DNA from: Salvelinus alpinus
Taxonomy: Eukaryota > Chordata > Actinopteri > Salmoniformes > Salmonidae
Assembly: GCF_045679555.1 (NCBI RefSeq)
Contig: NC_092091.1
Span: forward strand, 92,212,190-92,276,189
Direction of reading: 5' to 3'
DNA length: 64,000 nucleotides
Of this stretch, positions 1 through 13,454 are shown one piece after another (within the stretch, counting starts at the first letter, position 1; the number at the start of each line of letters is the position of its first letter). The notes under the pieces were generated by a model, which had not been told where the DNA came from, did no database searches, and worked only from the letters and a program-made list of their open reading frames with translations. The position numbers and the translations under genes were made by a program.

Positions 1-1650
1 GTTCTACTGACCCACAAAACCACAAGAAACAGTTCTACTGACCCGCAAAACCACAAGAAACAGTTCTACTGACCCACAAAACCACAAGAAACAGTTCAAC
101 TGACCCGCAAAACCACAAGAAACAGTTCTACTGACCCGCAATACCACAAGAAACAGTTCTACTGACCCGCAAAACCACAAGAAACAGTTCTACTGACCCG
201 CAATACCACAAGAAACAGTTCTACTGACCCGCAATACCACAAGAAACAGTTCTACTGACCCGCAAAACCACAAGAAACAGTTCTACTGACCTGCAATACC
301 ACAAGAAACAGTTCTACTGACCCACAAAACCACAAGAAACAGTTCTACTGACCTGCAATACCACAAGAAACAGTTCTACTGACCCGCAATACCTCAACAA
401 ACAGTTCTACTGACCCGGAAGAAACCACAAGAAACAGTTCTACTGACCCGCAATACCACAAGAAACAGTTCTACTGAACTGCAATACCATAAGAAACAGT
501 TCTACTGACCCGCAATACCACAAGAAACAGTTCTACTGACCCGCAAAACCACAAGAAACAGTTCTACTGACCTGCAATACCACAAGAAACAGTTCTACTG
601 ACCCGGAAGAAACCACAAGAAACAGTTCTACTGACCCACAAAACCTAAAGAAACAGTTCTACTGACCCACAAAACCACAAGAAACAGTTCTACTGACCCA
701 CAAAACCACAAGAAACAGTTCTACTGACCTGCAAAACCACAAGAAAGAGTTTTACTGACCCGGAAGAAACCACAAGAAACAGCTCTACTGACCCGCACAA
801 CCAAGAAACAGTTCTACTGAACCGGAAGAAACCACAAGAAACAGTTCAACTGACCCGCAATACCACAAGAAACAGTTCTACTGACCTACATTACCACAAG
901 AAACAGTTCTACTGACCCGCAAAACCACAAGAAACAGTTCTACTGACCCGCAATACCACAAGAAACAGTTCTACTGACCCGCAAAACCACAAGAAACAGT
1001 TCTACTGACCCGTAAAACAACAAGAAACAGTTCTACTGACCCGCAAAACCACAAGAAACAGTTCTACTGACCCGGAAGAAACCACAAGAAACAGTTCTAC
1101 TGACCCGCAATACCACAAGAAACAGTTCTACTGACCCGTAAAACAACAAGAAACAGTTCTACTGACCCACAAAACCACAAGAAACAGTTCTAATGACCTA
1201 CATTACCACAAGAAACAGTTCTACTGACCCGCAAAACCACAAGAAACAGTTCTACTGACCCGCAAAACCACAAGAAACAGTTCTACTGACCCGGAAAACC
1301 ACAAGAAACAGTTCAACTGACCCTCAAAACCACAAGAAACAGTTCTACTGACCCGGAAGAAACCACAAGAAACAGTTCTACTGACCCGCAAAACCACAAG
1401 AAACAGTTCTACTGACCCGGAAAACCACAAGAAACAGTTCAACTGACCCTCAAAACCACAAGAAACAGTTCAACTGACCCACAAAACCACAAGAAACAGT
1501 TCAACTGACCCTCAAAACCACAAGAAACAGCTCTACTGACCCGGAAAACCACAAGAAACAGTTCTACTGACCCGGAAGAAACCACAAGAAACAGTTCTAC
1601 TGACCCGGAAGAAACCACAAGAAACAGTTCTACTGACCCGCAATACCACA
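1..1650. repeat. 31-bp minisatellite array
   Basis: About 52 tandem copies of a unit of roughly 31 bp, with the core 'ctactgacccgcaaaacc' followed by 'acaagaaacagtt'. Units vary (cccgcaa, cccacaa, cccggaagaaa, cctgcaa), and the array runs off the left edge of the window. Short minus-strand frames across it are translations of the repeat, not genes. It lies in, or downstream of, camk2a intron 2. Confidence 0.95.
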
Positions 1651-1690
1651 ATAAAGGTCGTCAAGGAGACTTGAACCTGTGATATGCAAT

Positions 1691-1693
<3 letters not shown>

Positions 1694-1768
<75 letters not shown>
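1694..1768. repeat. (TG)n microsatellite
   Basis: A nearly pure TG run of about 74 bp. The 1769-1904 stretch between it and the next array is unassigned, probably unique, sequence. Confidence 0.95.
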
Positions 1769-1770
<2 letters not shown>

Positions 1771-1904
1771 ACAGTTGGTTAATACAATGTGACTGTTTGA
1801 ATGGAGTGTGTCTGGCTGTGCAGTTGGTTCCTCTAGTCTGGTAGTCAGCAAATCACACTACAGACAGAGAAACAATGGTGTTGTAGCCAACTCTCCTCTC
1901 TCTG

Positions 1905-2330
1905 TGAAACTCTGTGCCCTCCCTCTCTCTCTCTGTATCTCTGTGCCCTCCCTCTCTCTCTGTATCTCTCTGTGCCCTCCCTCTTTCTCTGTATCTCGGT
2001 GCCCTCCCTCTCTCTCTCTAAATCTCTCTGCCCTCTCCGTATCTCTCTCTAAATCTCTCTGCCCTCTCCGTATCTCTCTCTAAATCTCTCTGCCCTCTCC
2101 GTATCTCTCTCGAAATCTCTTTGCCCTCTCCGTATCTCTCTCTAAATCTCTCTGCCCTCTCCGTATCTCTCTCTATATCTCTCTGCCCTCTCCGTATCTC
2201 TCTGCATCTCGGTGCCCTCCCTCTCTCTCTATATATATCTCTTTGCCCTCTCCTTTCTCTCTTTGTATCTCTGAGCCTTCCCACTCTCTCTCTCTGTATC
2301 TCTGAGCATTCCCTCGCTTTCTCTGACCCT
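1905..2330. repeat. CT-rich low complexity with 31-bp tandem units
   Basis: A pyrimidine-rich tract. Its middle (about 2025-2200) is a tandem array of about 31 bp with the core 'tctctgccctctccgtatct'. The flanks are irregular (CT)n. Frames through it are compositional. Confidence 0.85.
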
Positions 2331-2414
2331 AAAGAATCTGTAGCAGCTGCCTCAAAAACCGAAACTGGGGAAAAGTAGGATGACACACACAGACTGCTAT
2401 AGGTCACACAGTGA

Positions 2415-2416
2415 GA

Positions 2417-2450
<34 letters not shown>

Positions 2451-2531
2451 AAGAGAGAGCGAGAGAGAGCGAAAGAGAGCGAGAGAGAGCGGGCGAGCGA
2501 GAGAGAGAACGAGAGAGAGAGCGAGAGACAG
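2415..2531. repeat. (GA)n microsatellite
   Basis: An imperfect GAGA tract interrupted by GC dinucleotides (gagcgaaagagagcgag). Confidence 0.9.
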
Positions 2532-2690
2532 ACTTTCTCTAATTAAGGGTGCCCTGGCTCTCTTTCTCCTCAGAGTCTGCTGCCCTAGTTAGTCACACAG
2601 ACACATAGACTAACAGTCACGTTCTCCACAGCTTTGTCCCATAATGCAGTTCAACAGGCAGTTCTCGCCAGACAGGTGAACAGACAATGA

Positions 2691-2693
<3 letters not shown>

Positions 2694-2752
<59 letters not shown>
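2694..2752. repeat. (TG)n then (AG)n compound microsatellite
   Basis: A TG run of about 46 bp followed directly by about 12 bp of AG. Confidence 0.9.
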
Positions 2753-2755
2753 TAT

Positions 2756-2960
2756 TTGGAACCAAAGACTGATCACCACAATCCACAAAGGAGGAGACAA
2801 ATTGAACCCCAGTAACTACCGTGGGATTTGCAGCAACAGCAACCTTGGCAAAACCCTCTGTATTATCATTAACAGGAGACTTGTACATTTCCTCAGTGAA
2901 AACTATTTTTCCGAGCGAATGTCAAATTGGGTGCCAAGCCAAATTGTATTTTCAGCCTCC
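2756..2960 (+). pseudogene. Non-LTR retrotransposon reverse transcriptase fragment
   Basis: Plus-strand reading gives KGGDKLNPSNYRGI followed by a segment resembling SNLGKTLCIIINRRLV. The NYRGI motif and the following helix are typical of the fingers region of non-LTR (L1-type) reverse transcriptases. Only about 60 codons survive, with no start, no catalytic YADD region and no downstream frame, so this is a dead fragment. It abuts an unrelated LINE in the opposite orientation. Confidence 0.65.
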
Positions 2961-4139
2961 TGAAGTTTAAGAGGACGCTGTTGCACCACACTGTCTGTGT
3001 GAGAGACAACAAGACCATTTCAGTTTGTCAGTGATGTCAGTGACGCCGAGGAACTTTCCACCTTCTCCCTTCGATGTGGATGGGGGGTGCTCCCTCTGCT
3101 GTTTCCTGAAGTCTACGATCATCTCCTTTGTTTTGTTGACGTTGAGCGACAGGTTATTTTCCTGGCACCACACTCGCAGGGCCCTTACCTCCTCCCTGTA
3201 GGCCGTCTCGTCGTTGTTGGTAATCAAGCCTACTACTGTTGTGGCGTCTACAAACTTGATGATTGAGTTGGAGGCGTGCATGGCCACGCAGTCATGGGTG
3301 AACAGGGAGTACAGGAGAGGGTTGAGCACACACCCTTGTGGAGCCCCTGTGTTGAGGATCAACGGGGTGGAGATGTTGTTACCTACCCTCACCACCTGGG
3401 GGCGGCCCCTCAGGAAGTCCAGGACCCAGTTGCACAGGGCGGGGTCAAGACCCATGGTCTCAAGCTTAATGACGAGTTTGGAGGGTACTATGGTGTTAAA
3501 TGTTGAGCTGTAGTCAACGAACAGCATTCTTACATAGGTATTCCTCTTGTCCAGATGGGATAGGGCAGTAAGCAGTGTGATGGTGATTGCGTCGTCTGGA
3601 GTGGTAAGCAAATTGGAGTGCGTCTAGGGTGTCAGGTAGGGTGGAGGTGATCCTTGACTAGTCTCTCAAAGCACTCCATGATGACAGAAGTGAGTGCTAC
3701 GTGGCGATAGTCATTTAGTTACCTTTTCCTTCTTGGGTACAGGAACAATGTTGGAAATCTTGAAGCATGTGGGGACAGCAGACTGGGATAGGGAGTGATT
3801 GAATGTGTTCGTACACACTCTAGCCAGCTGGTCTGCGCAAGCTCTGAGAACACGGCTAGGGATGCTGTCTGGTCCGGCAACCTTGCGAGAGTTAACATGC
3901 TTAAATGTCTTACTCAAGTCGGTAGCTTGGTAGCTGGCTGTGTCGGTGGCACTGTGTTATCCTCAAAGCGGGTGAAGAAGGTGTTTAGCTAATCCGGAAG
4001 CAAGACGTCGGTGTCCTCGATTGTCAGTAGACCCTGCCACATACGTCTCATGTCTGAGCCATTGAATTGCGACTCCACATTGTCTCTATACTGACGTTTT
4101 GCCTGTTGGATTGTCTTACGGAGAGAATAACTACAGTAC

Positions 4140-4518
4140 ACCGTTTGTATTCGGCCATATTCCCAGTCACCTTGCCGTGGTTAAATGCAGTAGTTTGTAT
4201 TCGGCCATATTCCCAGTCACCTTGCCGTGGTTAAATGCAGTAGTTTGTATTCGGCCATATTCACAGTTGCCATGGTTAAATGCAGTAGTTTGTATTCGGC
4301 CATATTCCCAGTTGCCATGGTTAAATGCAGTAGTTTGTATTCGGCCATATTCCCAGTTGCCATGGTTAAATGCAGTAGTTTGTATTCGGCCATATTCCCA
4401 GTTGCCGTGGTTAAATGCAGTAGTTTGTATTCGGCCATATTCCCAGTTGCCATGGTTAAATGCAGTAGTTTGTATTCGGCCATATTCCCAGTTGCCGTGG
4501 TTAAATGCAGTAGTTTGC
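4140..4518. repeat. 45-bp minisatellite inside the LINE
   Basis: About eight copies of a 45-bp unit (first copies 48 bp) with the core 'gtttgtattcggccatattc'. The length is a multiple of three, so all frames stay open over the array; this explains the apparent repetitive ORFs on both strands. The unit derives from LINE sequence at that point. Confidence 0.92.
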
Positions 4519-4936
4519 GCTTTCAGTTTTAAGCGAATGCTTCCATCTATCCACGGTTTCTGGTTTGGGTTTTAATAGTCACCGCGGGAACAACATCCCC
4601 TATACACTTCCTGATAAACTCAGCCACTGCGTCCGTGTATTCGTTGATATTATTCTCAGAGGCTACCCAAAACATATTCCAGTCCACATGATCAAAACAA
4701 TCTTGAAGCATGGATTCCGATTGGTCAGACCAGAGTTGAATAGTCCGTAGCACAGGAACTTCCTGTTTGAGTTTCTGCCTATAGGAAGGGAGGAGCAAAA
4801 TGGAGTCGTGGTCAGATTTTCCGAAGGGGGGGCGGGGGAGGGCCTTGAATGCATTTCGAAAAGTTGAGTAGCAGTGGTCCAATGTTTTACCAGAGCGAGT
4901 GGTGTTGTGGTCAATGTGTTGATAGAACTTCGGTAG

Positions 4937-5128
4937 CGGCCTCAGGATATGTGGTTTCCAGTAGTGTTTTCCTCAGGATATGTGGTTTCCAGTAGTGTTT
5001 CCCTCAGGATATGTGGTTTCCAGTAGTGTTTTCCTCAGGATATGTGGTTTCCAGTAGTGTTTCCCTCAGGATATGTGGTTTCCAGTAGTGTTTTCCTCAG
5101 GATATGTGGTTTCCAGTAGCGTTTTCCT
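4937..5128. repeat. 31-bp minisatellite inside the LINE
   Basis: Six copies of about 31 bp with the core 'cctcaggatatgtggtttcc'. A seventh dispersed copy lies at 5170-5190, where it is part of the LINE, showing that the array was templated from the host element. Confidence 0.9.
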
Positions 5129-5734
5129 CATATTTTCTTTGTTAAAGTCCCCAGCTACAGTAAACACGGCCTCAGGATATGTGGTTTCCAGTTTCCATAG
5201 AGTCCAGTGTAGTTATCCGGGGGCCGTCGTGGTATCGGCTTGAGGGGGAATATACACGGCTGTGACTATAACCAGAGAGAATTTTCTTGGGAGGTAATAC
5301 AGTCGGCATTTGATTGTGAGGGATTCTAGGTCGGGCGAACAACAGAACCTGAGTTTCTGGACGTTATCACAATCACACCCTGAGTAGTTAATCATGAAAC
5401 ACCTCCGCCTTTCTTCTTCCCAGAGAGTTCTTTATTCCTGTCTGCGCGGTGAACTGAGAACCCAGCTGGCTGTACGGACTCAGAGGGCATATCCCGAGAG
5501 AGCCATGTTTCCGTGAAATAGAGTATGTTACAATCCCTGATGTCTCTCTGGAAGGAGATCCTCAGCCTGAGCTCATCTACTTTATTATCCAGAGACTGAA
5601 CATTAGCGGGTACTATACTCAGAAGCGGTGGATGGTGTGCGCGCCTCCTGAGTCGGACTAGAAGTCCACTCCGAATACCTCTTCTCTGCCAGCGGTGTTT
5701 TGGATCAGCCTCTGGAATCAGTTAAATTTCCCTG

Positions 5735-5790
5735 TGTGTGTATGTGTGTGTGTGTGTTTTTCTGTTTGTCTGTGTGTGAGTCCAGCCCCC
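5735..5790. repeat. (TG)n microsatellite
   Basis: Short interrupted TG tract just upstream of the LINE (in its orientation). Confidence 0.8.
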
Positions 5791-5894
5791 AGGAAGGTTT
5801 GCCAGCAGCTACAATTACGGTGATAGATGTGAAAGAACTGGGTCGACTCCTCTAGAGATCTGTCCCTGAGACTACAAGACCAGCCAAATCCCTG

Positions 5895-6004
5895 GGTCTA
5901 CAAACACACATACACACGCTGAAAACACGGAAGCGCACACACGCATGAACGAATGGACGCACGCACACACATGTTCAAGACGCACGGATACACTGAACAC
6001 GCAA

Positions 6005-6037
<33 letters not shown>

Positions 6038-6150
6038 TATGGATGCACGGATGCTGAACTAACACACACACAAATACACACACACACACACACACACAGG
6101 AACAGTATACAAGAACACACTAATACACACATGACACGCACATTCACAAC
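5895..6150. repeat. (CA)n-rich low complexity
   Basis: Irregular CA/ACAC tract with two purer runs (about 6008-6032 and 6062-6098). Reading frames over it are cysteine/valine or histidine/threonine runs and not genes. Confidence 0.85.
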
Positions 6151-6224
6151 AACAACACATCACACATCATACCAAGAAAACAGTAATCTTGGTTAACCCA
6201 GAACTAAAGCCTCTGATCAGAACA

Positions 6225-6915
6225 TACATGTTAAGAGATGAAGAGAGGTTAGAACGAGGATCAGAACGAGGAGCTCCACTCTCTCTCTTTACAGGTTAGG
6301 GGATGAAGAGAGGTTAGAACGAGGAGCTCCACCCTCTCTCTTTACAGGTTAGGGGATGAAGAGAGGTTAGAACGAGGATCAGAACGAGGAGCTCCACTCT
6401 CTCTCTTTACAGGTTAGGGGATGAAGAGAGGTTAGAACGAGGAGCTCCACTCTCTCTCTTTACAGGTTAGGGGATGAAGAGAGGTTAGAACGAGGAGCTC
6501 CACTCTCTCTCTTTACAGGTTAGGGGATGAAGAGACGTTAGAACGAGGAGCTCCACCCTCTCTCTTTACAGGTTACGGGATGAAGAGAGGCTAGAACGAG
6601 GAGCTCCACCCTCTCTCTTTACAGGTTACGGGATGAAGAGAGGCTAGAACGAGGAGCTCCACCCTCTCTCTTTACAGGTTACGGGATGAAGAGAGGCTAG
6701 AACGAGGAGCTCCACCCTCTCTCTCTTTACAGGTTAGGGGATGAAGAGAGGTTAGAACGAGGATCAGAACGAGGAGCTCCACTCTCTCTCTTTACAGGTT
6801 AGGGGATGAAGAGAGGTTAGAACGAGGAGCTCCACTCTCTCTCTTTACAGGTTAGGGGATGAAGAGAGGTTAGAACGAGGAGCTCCACTCTCTCTCTCTT
6901 TACAGGTTAGGGGAT
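6225..6915. repeat. 53-bp minisatellite with embedded acceptor-like motif
   Basis: About 12 tandem units of 53 bp, some 65 bp with an extra 'ggatcagaacga'. The core is 'ggttaggggatgaagagagg'. Every unit contains tctctctctttacag followed by g, a good match to a vertebrate 3' splice site on the plus strand. The 6916-7110 stretch after it shows nothing recognisable. Confidence 0.93.
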
Positions 6916-7111
6916 GAATGTCCTCTCCCCTTTCCCAAATTCTAAAGATTCTAACACATGCAAAGTGTGTCCAAAGCAGCAGAACTAATGCTGTTGGTTA
7001 TCTCCTGCATCCTGTTGTATCCTGACAGATCTACGGTTCATTTATGTTGCTATTAACAACATACAAATAGACAACCTGAAGACAATGAAACAAACCTGGA
7101 GAAACACACAC

Positions 7112-7450
7112 ACACTCAATTTCAATTTAAATGGGATTTATTGGCGTGGGAAACATATGTTAACATTGCCAAAACAAGTGAAATAGATAAACAAAAGTGA
7201 AATAAAGAATATAAAATGAACAGTAAATATTTCACTCACAAAAGTCCCAAAGGAACAGAGACATTTCAAATGTCATACTATATATATACAGTGTTGTAAC
7301 GATGTGCAAATAGTTAAAGTACAAAAGGGAAAATAAATAAACATAAATATAGGTTGTATTTACAATGGTGTTTGTTCTTCACTGGTTGCACTTTTCTTGT
7401 GGCAACAGGTCACAAATGTTGCTGCTGTGATGGCACGCTGTGGTCTCTCT
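7112..7450. repeat. Salmonid dispersed repeat
   Basis: A sequence I recognise as a high-copy salmonid element: it opens near 'gggatttattggcgtggg', contains 'cattgccaaaacaagtgaaa' and ends near 'gcaacaggtcacaaatgttg'. No coding capacity. The element class is unknown to me; recognition is from memory only. Confidence 0.6.
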
Positions 7451-7463
7451 CTCGCTCACACAA

Positions 7464-7655
7464 GGCCATTTGAGGTCTGCTCTGTCTGTCTCTCCATCTC
7501 TCTCTATATCTTTCTTCATCTCTCTCGGCCATTTGAGGTCTGCTCTGTCTGTCTCTCCATCTCTCTCTATATCTTTCTTCATCTCTCTCGCACTCTCGCT
7601 CTCTCTGACTCTCTTTTTCTCTCTCTGTCTCCCGCTCTCTCAGCTCCCCATTGAC
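7464..7655. repeat. 63-bp duplication in a CT-rich tract
   Basis: A 63-bp unit starting 'ggccatttgaggtctgctct' occurs at 7464 and 7527, with a third partial start at 7660, separated by (CT)n. Confidence 0.85.
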
Positions 7656-7674
7656 AAAAGGCCATTTGAGGTCT

Positions 7675-7770
7675 GTCTGTGTGTGTGTGTGTGTGTGTGC
7701 GTGTGTATGTGTGTCTGTATGTGTTTATGTGTGTGTGTGTGTGTATATGTGTGTGTATATGTGTATGTGT
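7675..7770. repeat. (TG)n tract just inside camk2a intron 2
   Basis: A TG/TATG-rich tract. On the coding (minus) strand it is a CA repeat that begins within about 10 nt of the exon 2 splice donor. Confidence 0.9.
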
Positions 7771-7777
7771 TACCTAC

Positions 7778-7872
7778 CTCTGGCAGATAATTTCTTGGTG
7801 TTTATGATTTTGGCAGCAAACTCCTGACCAGACGAGATCCTGAGACATCTCTTCACCACAGAGAACGCTCCT
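7778..7872 (-). CDS. camk2a: CaMKII coding exon 2 (kinase glycine loop and ATP lysine)
   Basis: A 95-bp exon, the same length as I recall for vertebrate CAMK2 exon 2. On the minus strand the acceptor tgtgtttcag precedes 7872 and the donor gtaggt follows 7778. With two bases carried from exon 1 it encodes [19 protein letters not shown] and then [13 protein letters not shown]. This is the N-lobe of CaMKII: the GxGxFSVV glycine-rich loop and the ATP-binding lysine in AAKI. The exon ends with one leftover G, matching the Asp codon that starts exon 3 in this family. Substitutions (K for R after VV, LRISSG, F for Y before AAK) are conservative. Exon 3 was not found and should lie beyond the left edge, or I missed it among the repeats. 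Confidence 0.92.
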
Positions 7873-7904
7873 CTGAAACACACACACCATAAACATAAAG
7901 GGGG

Positions 7905-8560
<656 letters not shown>

Positions 8561-8944
8561 GCTGCTGTATATTCTGACAACGGGGTGAAAGGCAAACTGC
8601 AGACAAACATTACACACACACACATACACACAGAAACCTCTCCAATTTGCCCTTCTCAACACCTCTCTCTCTCCTTCTCTCCCCATTTTTGATCATTTAG
8701 AGTGCGCTTCGGTGGCTGGCCAGTGGAATGTTACCGTCTCGAAACGAAGTCCGCTGTCGCATTACCGTGCGTGTTTTTGTCACACACACACACACACCTT
8801 GACGTCTGTTTCGTGTGTCAATGTGGATAGTATGATTAGCTATAGTTTACAACCACGCATGCCCATGCAGACGATGAACAGACAGAGGTGTGTGTGTACC
8901 TCAGATTGGACTCTACAACCACCAAGGAACTCACCGTTAACACA
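8561..8944. other. Intronic sequence without recognised feature
   Basis: Within camk2a intron 1. It contains a short (CA)n at about 8612-8628 and another at about 8782-8796. I see no exon, RNA gene or transposon. Confidence 0.6.
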
Positions 8945-11900
8945 GAAGTGATCCACCATAAGAGATGGACTACCATAAGAGATGGACCACCATAAGAGAT
9001 GGACTAAATAAGAGATGGACTAGAATAAGAGATGGACCACCATAAGAGATGGAGTAAATAAGAGATGGACTATATAAGAGATGGACTACCATAAGAGATG
9101 GACTAAATAAGAGATGGACTATATAAGAGATGGACCACCATAAGAGATGGACTACCATAAGAGATGGACTGAATAAGAGATGGACTATATAAGAGATGGA
9201 CTACCATAAGAGATGGACTACCATAAGAGATGGACTATATAAGAGATGGACTAAATAAGAGATGGACTAGAATAAGAGATGGACCACCATAAGAGATGGA
9301 GTAAATAAGAGATGGACTATATAAGAGATGGACTACCATAAGAGATGGACCACCATAAGAGATGGACTATATAAGAGATGGACTATATAAGAGATGGACT
9401 ATATAAGAGATGGACCACCATAAGAGATGGACTATATAAGAGATGGACTATATAAGAGATGGACTATATAAGAGATGGACCACCATAAGAGATGGACTAT
9501 ATAAGAGATGGACTATATAAAAGATGGACTATATAAGAGATGGACCACCATAAGAGATGGGCAATATAAGAGATGGACTATATAAGAGATGGACTATATA
9601 AGAGATGGACTATATAAGAGATGGACCACCATAAGAGATGGACTATATAAGAGATGGACTATATAAAATATGGACTATATAAGAGATGGACTATATAAGA
9701 GATGGACCACCATAAGAGATGGACTATATAAGAGATGGACTATATAAAAGATGGACTATATAAGAGATGGACTATATAAGAGATGGACCACCATAAGAGA
9801 TGGGCAATATAAGAGTTGGACCACCATAAGAGATGGACCACAATAAGAGATGGACCACCATAAGAGATGGACTATATAAGAGATGGACTATATAAGAGAT
9901 GAACTATATAAGAGATGGACTATATAAGAGATGAACTATATAAGAGATGGACTATATAAGAGATGGACCACCATAAGAGATGGACTACCATAAGAGATGG
10001 ACTATATAAGAGATGGACTATATAAGAGATGGACTACCATAAGAGATGGACCACCATAAGAGATGGACTACCATAAGAGTTGGACTATATAAGAGATGGA
10101 CCACCATAAGAGATGGACTACCATAAGAGATGGACTATATAAAAGATGGACTATATAAGAGATGGACTATATAAGAGATGGACCACCATAAGAGATGGAC
10201 TATATAAGAGATGGACTATATAAGAGATGGACCACCATAAGAGATGGGCAATATAAGAGTTGGACCACCATAAGAGATGGACCACAATAAGAGATGGACC
10301 ACAATAAGAGGTGGACCACCATAAGAGATGGACTATATAAGAGATGGACCACCATAAGAGATGGACTACCATAAGAGATGGACTATATAAGAGATGGACT
10401 AAATAAGAGATGGACCATATAAGAGATGGACCACCATTAAAGATGGACTAAATAAGAGATGGACCACAATAAGAGATGGACTATATAAGAGATGGACTAC
10501 CATAAGAGATGGACCACCATAAGAGTTGGACTACCATAAGAGATGGACTATATAAGAGATGGACTATATAAGAGATGGACCACCATAAGAGATGGACCAC
10601 CATAAGAGATGGACCACCATAAGAGTTGGACTACCATAAGAGATGGACTATATAAGAGATGGACTATATAAGAGATGGACTACCATAAGAGATGGACCAC
10701 CATAAGAGTTGGACTACCATAAGAGATGGACTATATAAGAGATGGACTATATAAGAGATGGACCACCATAAGAGATGGACCACCATAAGAGTTGGACTAT
10801 ATAAGAGATGGACTATATAAAAGATGGACTATATAAGAGATGGACTATATAAGAGATGGACCACCATAAGAGATGGGCAATATAAGAGATGGACTATATA
10901 AGAGATGGACTATATAAGAGATGGACTATATAAGAGATGGACCACCATAAGAGATGGACTATATAAGAGATGGACTATATAAAATATGGACTATATAAGA
11001 GATGGACTATATAAGAGATGGACCACCATAAGAGATGGACTATATAAGAGATGGACTATATAAAAAATTGACTATATAAGAGATGGACTATATAAGAGAT
11101 GGACCACCATAAGAGATGGGCAATATAAGAGTTGGACCACCATAAGAGATGGACCACAATAAGAGATGGACTATATAAGAGATGGACTATATAAGAGATG
11201 GACTATATAAGAGATGGACCACCATAAGAGATGGACTATATAAGAGATGGACTACCATAAGAGATGGACTAAATAAGAGATGGACCACAATAAGAGATGG
11301 ACCACCATAAGAGATGGACTATATAAGAGATGGACTATATAAGAGATGGACCACCATAAGAGATGGACTATATAAGAGATGGACCACCATAAGAGATGGA
11401 CCACCATAAGAGATGGACCACCATAAGAGATGGACTATATAAGAGATGGACTATATAAGAGATGGACCACCATAAGAGATGGACTATATAAGAGATGGAC
11501 CACCATAAGAGATGGACAACCATAAGAGATGGACCACCATAAGAGATGGACTAAATAAGAGATGGACCATAATAAGAGATGGACCACAATAAGAGATGGA
11601 CCACCATAAGAGAAGGACTAAATAAGAGATGGACTACCATAAGAGATGGACTGAATAAGTGATGGACTAAATAAGAGATGGACCACCATAAGAGATGGAC
11701 TGAATAAGTGATGGACTATATAAGTGATGGACTAAATAAGAGATGGACCACCATTAGAGATGGACTAAATAAGAGTTGGACTAAATAAGAGATGGACTAA
11801 ATAAGAGATGGACTAAATAAGAGATGGACCACCATAAGAGATGGACTATATAAGAGATGGACTATATAAAAGATTGACTATATAAGAGATGGACTATATA

Positions 11901-13425
11901 AGAGATGGACCACCATAAGAGATGGGCAATATAAGAGTTGGACCACCATAAGAGATGGACCACAATAAGAGATGGACCACAATAAGAGATGGACTATATA
12001 AGAGATGGACTATATAAGAGATGGACTATATAAGAGATGGACCACCATAAGAGATGGACTATATAAGAGATGGACTACCATAAGAGATGGACTAAATAAG
12101 AGATGGACCACAATAAGAGATGGACGACAATAAGAGATGGACCACCATAAGAGATGGACTATATAAGAGATGGACTATATAAGAGATGGACTATATAAGA
12201 GATGGACCACCATAAGAGATGGACCACCATAAGAGATGGACTATATAAGAGATGGACTATATAAGAGATGGACTATTTTAGAGATGGACTATATAAGAGA
12301 TGGACCACCATAAGAGATGGGCAATATAAGAGATGGACTATATAAGAGATGGACTATATAAGAGATGGACTATATAAGAGATGGACTATATAAGAGATGG
12401 ACCACCATAAGAGATGGACTATATAAGAGATGGACTATATAAAATATGGACTATATAAAATATGGACTATATAAGAGATGGACCACCATAAGAGATGGAC
12501 TATATAAGAGATGGACTATATAAAAGATTGACTATATAAGAGATGGACTATATAAGAGATGGACCACCATAAGAGATGGGCAATATAAGAGTTGGACCAC
12601 CATAAGAGATGGACCACAATAAGAGATGGACCACAATAAGAGATGGACCACAATAAGAGATGGACTATATAAGAGATGGACTATATAAGAGATGGACCAC
12701 CATAAGAGATGGACTATATAAGAGATGGACTACCATAAGAGATGGACTAAATAAGAGATGGACCACAATAAGAGATGGACCACCATAAGAGATGGACTAT
12801 ATAAGAGATGGACTATATAAGAGATGGACTATATAAGAGATGGACCACCATAAGAGATGGACCACCATAAGAGATGGACCACCATAAGAGATGGACTATA
12901 TAAGAGATGGACTATATAAGAGATGGACCACCATAAGAGATGGACTATATAAGAGATGGACTATATAAGAGATGGACCACCATATGAGATGGACAACCAT
13001 AAGAGATGGACCACCATAAGAGATGGACTAAATAAGAGATGGACCACAATAAGAGATGGACCACAATAAGAGATGGACCACCATAAGAGATGGACTAAAT
13101 AAGAGATGGACTACCATAAGAGATGGACTGAATAAGAGATGGACCACCATAAGAGATGGACTGAATAAGTGATGGACTATATAAGTGATGGACTAAATAA
13201 GAGATGGACCACCATTAGAGATGGACTAAATAAGAGTTGGACTAAATAAGAGATGGACTAAATAAGAGATGGACTAAATAAGAGATGGACTAAATAAGAG
13301 TTGGACTAAATAAGAGATGGACTATATAAGAGATGGACCACCATAAGAGATGGACATAAGAGATGGACTATATAAGAGATGGACTATATAAGAGATGGAC
13401 CACCATAAGAGATGGACTACCATTA
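8945..13425. repeat. 4.5-kb minisatellite of 16-17 bp units in camk2a intron 1
   Basis: Roughly 270 copies of a unit with the core 'taagagatgga' followed by ctata (16 bp), or ccacca, ctacca, ctaaa or ccacaa variants (16-17 bp). Larger blocks recur: the rare variant gatgggcaatataagag appears near 9557, 9800, 10241, 10875, 11116, 11924, 12315 and 12577, pointing to segmental duplications within the array. Many units contain TATATAAG. Confidence 0.97.
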
Positions 13426-13454
13426 GGAAATGTAAATATCAACTATAGAGAGGA

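Larger units (their letters stand above)
2960..5720 (-). pseudogene. Degenerate L2/CR1-type LINE ORF2 (endonuclease plus reverse transcriptase)
   Basis: Four collinear minus-strand blocks read as one broken ORF2. At 5395-5213 is an apurinic endonuclease segment (YYLPRKFSLVIVTAVYIPP). At 4882-4547 is the end of the endonuclease and the linker, with FGKSDHDSILLLPSY carrying the SDH motif. At 3917-3711 is the start of the RT (KVAGPDSIPSRVLRACADQL). At 3611-2967 is the palm, with [11 protein letters not shown] and [20 protein letters not shown]. The catalytic (F/Y)ADD box reads FVDATT, so one catalytic Asp and the preceding Ala are lost. Frames are interrupted between blocks, and two tandem arrays sit inside the element. 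The family is assigned from the FVDYSSAFNTI / [12 protein letters not shown] signature seen in fish Rex1/L2-like elements, so the clade is less certain than the LINE identity. Confidence 0.85.

Noticed and set aside
1..1650. CRISPR-like repeat array
   Set aside because: No spacers: units are directly adjacent, as in all arrays here, and the genome is vertebrate.
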